64,000 nt of DNA from Streptomyces stelliscabiei (GTDB lineage Bacteria > Actinomycetota > Actinomycetes > Streptomycetales > Streptomycetaceae), in contig NZ_JADBGF010000001.1 of the NCBI RefSeq assembly GCF_014873495.1, positions 1,240,001-1,304,000 on the forward strand, written 5' to 3'. Position 1 is the first letter of the stretch, and every line of letters begins with the position of its first letter. Positions 62,131-64,000 of the stretch are shown one piece after another. The notes under the pieces were generated by a model, which searched no databases, had not been told where the DNA came from, and saw only the letters and a list, made by a program, of their open reading frames with translations. The position numbers and the translations under genes are program-made.

Positions 62131-62136
62131 GAGGCG

Positions 62137-63381
62137 TCAGACCAGCGCGCCCAGCGGATCGTCGAGCACCGGCTGCCACGCCAACTCGGCCGCGCCGACC
62201 AGGCTGTTGTGATCCAGGGTGCAGGCGAGGATCGGAGGGACCCCGCTCTGCCGCCCCCACAGACTGCGGTCGGCGACGACCGCGCGCAGCCGGTCGGGGT
62301 CGGCGTCCAGGAGGGAGCGGTGCATGCCGCCGAGGATGATGCGGTCGGGGTTGAGGATGTTGACCAGGCCCGCGAGCCCGAGGCCGAGGCGGTCGATGAG
62401 GGCCTCGGCGGCCGTGCGGACGCCCGGGTCGGCGTACTGCGTGCGGATGAGTTCGTTGGCCTGCTGGAGCAGGGAGCCCTCGGGGCCGGGGTCGCGGCCC
62501 ACGGCGCTGAGGAAGGCCCGCGGGTCGGCCTCGACGTCGAGGCAGCCCCGGCTGCCGCAGTGGCAGGGGCGGCCCTCGGGGTTGACGGTGAGGTGACCGA
62601 CTTCGAGGGCCAGGCCCGAACTGCCCGTGTGCAGACGGCCGTCGAGGACCAGCGCACCGCCGACGCCCCGGTGCCCGGTCGCCACGCACAGCAGTTCGCG
62701 GGAGCCCCGCCCGGCGCCGTGCCGGTGTTCGGCGAGGGCGGCCAGGTTGACGTCGTTGGCCGCGAACGCGGGCCCCTCGATACCGGCCGCACGGACCCGC
62801 TCGGCGAAGATCTCCCGGACGGGCGCCCCGGCCGGCCAGGCCAGGTGCAGCGGGTTCAGCGCCAGCCCCGCCGGTTCGGCGACCGCGGACGGCACGGCGA
62901 GGCCCGCGCCCACACACCGCCGGCCGGTCTCACGCAGGAGTGCGGCGCCCGCGTCGACGACCGAGCCGAGCACCTTCGCAGGATCGGCGTCGACGATCTC
63001 GCAGGCGGGCGCGGTGGTGACGATCCGGCCGCCGAGACCGACCAGCGCGGCGCGCCAGCCGTCGGCGTGGATCTGGGCGGCGAGCGCGACGGGCCCCTCC
63101 TCGGCGACCTCCAGACGGTGCGAGGGACGGCCCTGCGAACCGGCGGCGGCGCCCGGGTGCGCGTCGACGCGGATCAGGCCGAGCGCCTCCAGTTCGGCGG
63201 CGACGGCGCCCGCGGTGGCCCGGGTGACACCCAGTTCGGCGGTGAGCACGGCACGGGTCGGCGCCCGCCCCGTGTGCACCAGCTCCAGCGCCGGACCGAG
63301 CGCGCCCCTCCCCCGGTCCAGCCGCGTGCGCGTCGTCGGTGTCCCTTCGCCCGCCGCCTTGGGGGCCGCCTTCCCGTCCAT
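62137..63381 (-). CDS. ROK family transcriptional regulator
   Basis: A 414-aa protein. The N-terminal winged helix (about 25-85, VLTAELGVTRATAGAVAAEL) is followed by a ROK sugar-kinase-like domain with LEVGHLTVNPEGRPCHCGSR then GCLDVEADP, the zinc-binding ROK signature. The ATP-binding DXGXT motif is not evident, so it is probably a repressor rather than a kinase. ATG 63381; GGGAG lies 10 nt upstream. Likely regulates carbohydrate use; targets are not visible. Confidence 0.92.
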   Translation of the reverse strand: MDGKAAPKAAGEGTPTTRTRLDRGRGALGPALELVHTGRAPTRAVLTAELGVTRATAGAVAAELEALGLIRVDAHPGAAAGSQGRPSHRLEVAEEGPVALAAQIHADGWRAALVGLGGRIVTTAPACEIVDADPAKVLGSVVDAGAALLRETGRRCVGAGLAVPSAVAEPAGLALNPLHLAWPAGAPVREIFAERVRAAGIEGPAFAANDVNLAALAEHRHGAGRGSRELLCVATGHRGVGGALVLDGRLHTGSSGLALEVGHLTVNPEGRPCHCGSRGCLDVEADPRAFLSAVGRDPGPEGSLLQQANELIRTQYADPGVRTAAEALIDRLGLGLAGLVNILNPDRIILGGMHRSLLDADPDRLRAVVADRSLWGRQSGVPPILACTLDHNSLVGAAELAWQPVLDDPLGALV

Positions 63382-63725
63382 GAGGGGGAGTCTCCCATGA
63401 TCCGCTCGGCATCGGCCCCCCGCCCGGGCCTCCCGCCCGGCGCGCCTCAGGCGTCGCCGAAGCCGCTGACCCGCGGGGTGACGCTCAGCCGACCGGTCGG
63501 CCCCTGCCCGGCCGGCGCGGTCCCGCCGAACACTGGGGCGACCACCACAGGTCGTCGCCGAGGGCGCTGTCGTACGGAACCATCGCCCACCGATCCGCGC
63601 GTGTCCGCCACCGCGCGCGCCGGCCCGGCCGGGAGGGCCGGGAGGGCCGGGAGGGCCGGGAGGGCCGGGAGGGCCGATTCTGCGGTCACATCTCCGCAGA
63701 TGCTCCCGCGCAGCAGCCGGCAGGC
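63382..63725. other. Intergenic region with tandem repeats
   Basis: 344 nt without a credible gene. The frames that cross it are Pro/Arg/Ala-rich and consist partly of the 9-bp repeats. A GGGAGACTCCC palindrome lies just upstream of the ROK start. Confidence 0.45.
63631..63675. repeat. Five tandem copies of the 9-mer GGGAGGGCC
   Basis: Five perfect contiguous copies, 45 bp, about 50 bp downstream (3') of the last gene's stop. On the minus strand, in frame, it would encode ALP repeats. Confidence 0.9.
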
Positions 63726-64000
63726 TCAGAGGTCCGCGCAAATCTTCCGCGACTGCGCGATGTCCTTCTTGACCTGGGCGTCGAACTCGAAGACCACTTG
63801 CTGACGGCGGGAAGCGCGGCGGAGCGCGTCCGCGAGGGGCTTGTACGCCCGGTCGGCGGCGGCTGCCGCCTCGGACAGCACCACGGCCCCGTTCCACCGG
63901 TAGAGCGCCACCTTGCCCTCGTCACCCTTGGCCGTGTACTTGGAGGGGTCGAAGCCGGCGAGGGCGGCGCACGCGCCCTGCGCGTCGGCCGCCGGACCCG
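63726..64000 (-). CDS. C-terminal part of an unidentified protein (5' end beyond window)
   Basis: About 90 residues in an open frame that runs off the window. The visible part reads GACAALAGFDPSKYTAKGDE, then VALYRWNGAVVLSEAAAAAD and KPLADALRRA, with a helical C-terminus VVFEFDAQVKKDIAQSRKIC then ADL. It resembles the tail of a secreted or lipoprotein-type actinobacterial protein (two Cys, Ala-rich helices), but no domain is recognised. Confidence 0.6.
   Translation of the reverse strand, partial: GPAADAQGACAALAGFDPSKYTAKGDEGKVALYRWNGAVVLSEAAAAADRAYKPLADALRRASRRQQVVFEFDAQVKKDIAQSRKICADL

Noticed and set aside
63447..63689. 80-codon minus frame with ALP repeats
   Set aside because: Half of it is translation of the 9-bp repeats; the rest is Arg/Pro-rich without a domain.
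1..64000. tRNA, rRNA, CRISPR arrays, insertion sequences, integrases, attachment sites
   Set aside because: No transposase, integrase or Cas motif seen in translated frames and no regular repeat-spacer array. A tRNA scan was not possible by eye, so a missed tRNA cannot be fully excluded.

Overview
The window looks like chromosomal DNA from a Streptomyces-type actinomycete. GC content is very high and coding codons have GC-rich third positions. GTG starts are common, ATGA/GTGA stop-start overlaps are frequent, and many starts sit about 7 nt after a TANNNT-like -10 (leaderless mRNAs). The gene set is also typical: GlgE-pathway genes, a TerD protein, a LAL regulator, an Rv1733c-like protein and a PAS/PP2C phosphatase. 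I see no tRNA, rRNA, CRISPR array, transposase or integrase.

Layout. 1-2.9 kb: end of the GlgE alpha-glucan pathway (maltokinase, glgB). 3.1-4.4 kb: VOC protein, MarR regulator with a dyad operator, SseB-like protein. 4.7-11.2 kb: GH29 fucosidase, then an isochorismatase-type hydrolase plus NCS1 permease operon divergent from a LuxR-type (LAL) ATPase regulator. 11.5-16.6 kb: extended GAPDH, a LigA-type DNA ligase with a DNA-damage-type promoter, and a PAS/PP2C phosphatase. 17.3-30.3 kb: a five-gene operon (DUF4132-like protein, 1636-aa protein, MoxR AAA+ ATPase, DUF5682-VWA fusion, SWIM zinc-finger protein). It resembles the E. coli yehI-L-M-P-Q set and is preceded by a full match to the PafBC/RecA-NDp promoter consensus. 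30.3-33.8 kb: voltage-gated-type cation channel and two CNNM/CBS membrane proteins. 34-38.8 kb: two-component system divergent from an FtsX-type ABC exporter, with a perfect 11-bp dyad between them. 38.8-40.8 kb: TetR regulator, two head-to-head gene remnants, NUDIX hydrolase. 40.9-46.5 kb: Lnt, polymerase/ligase-like membrane protein, PH-like membrane protein, Asp/Glu racemase-family protein, HpnB-type glycosyltransferase. 46.5-50.3 kb: double TerD protein, Pro/Gln-rich protein, MOSC protein, Rv1733c-like protein. 50.4-57 kb: beta-helix/AAA+ fusion, secreted Tap-type peptidase, membrane-anchored hydrolase. 57.2-64 kb: DeoR regulator, cysteine-synthase-like enzyme with a hairpin and possible leader peptide, ATP-binding anti-sigma-type kinase, DUF1272, GtrA, ROK regulator, and the end of an unidentified gene.

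The most interesting part is 13.1-30.3 kb. A LigA-type ligase and a MoxR/VWA multi-protein operon about 4 kb apart both carry TTGTCAGTG-N8-(-10) promoters, which suggests co-induction by DNA damage. The operon has not, to my knowledge, been assigned a function. The members fit an ATP-driven assembly (MoxR ATPase, VWA metal-binding adaptor, DUF4132/DUF5682 partners, SWIM zinc finger), possibly for stress survival or conflict.
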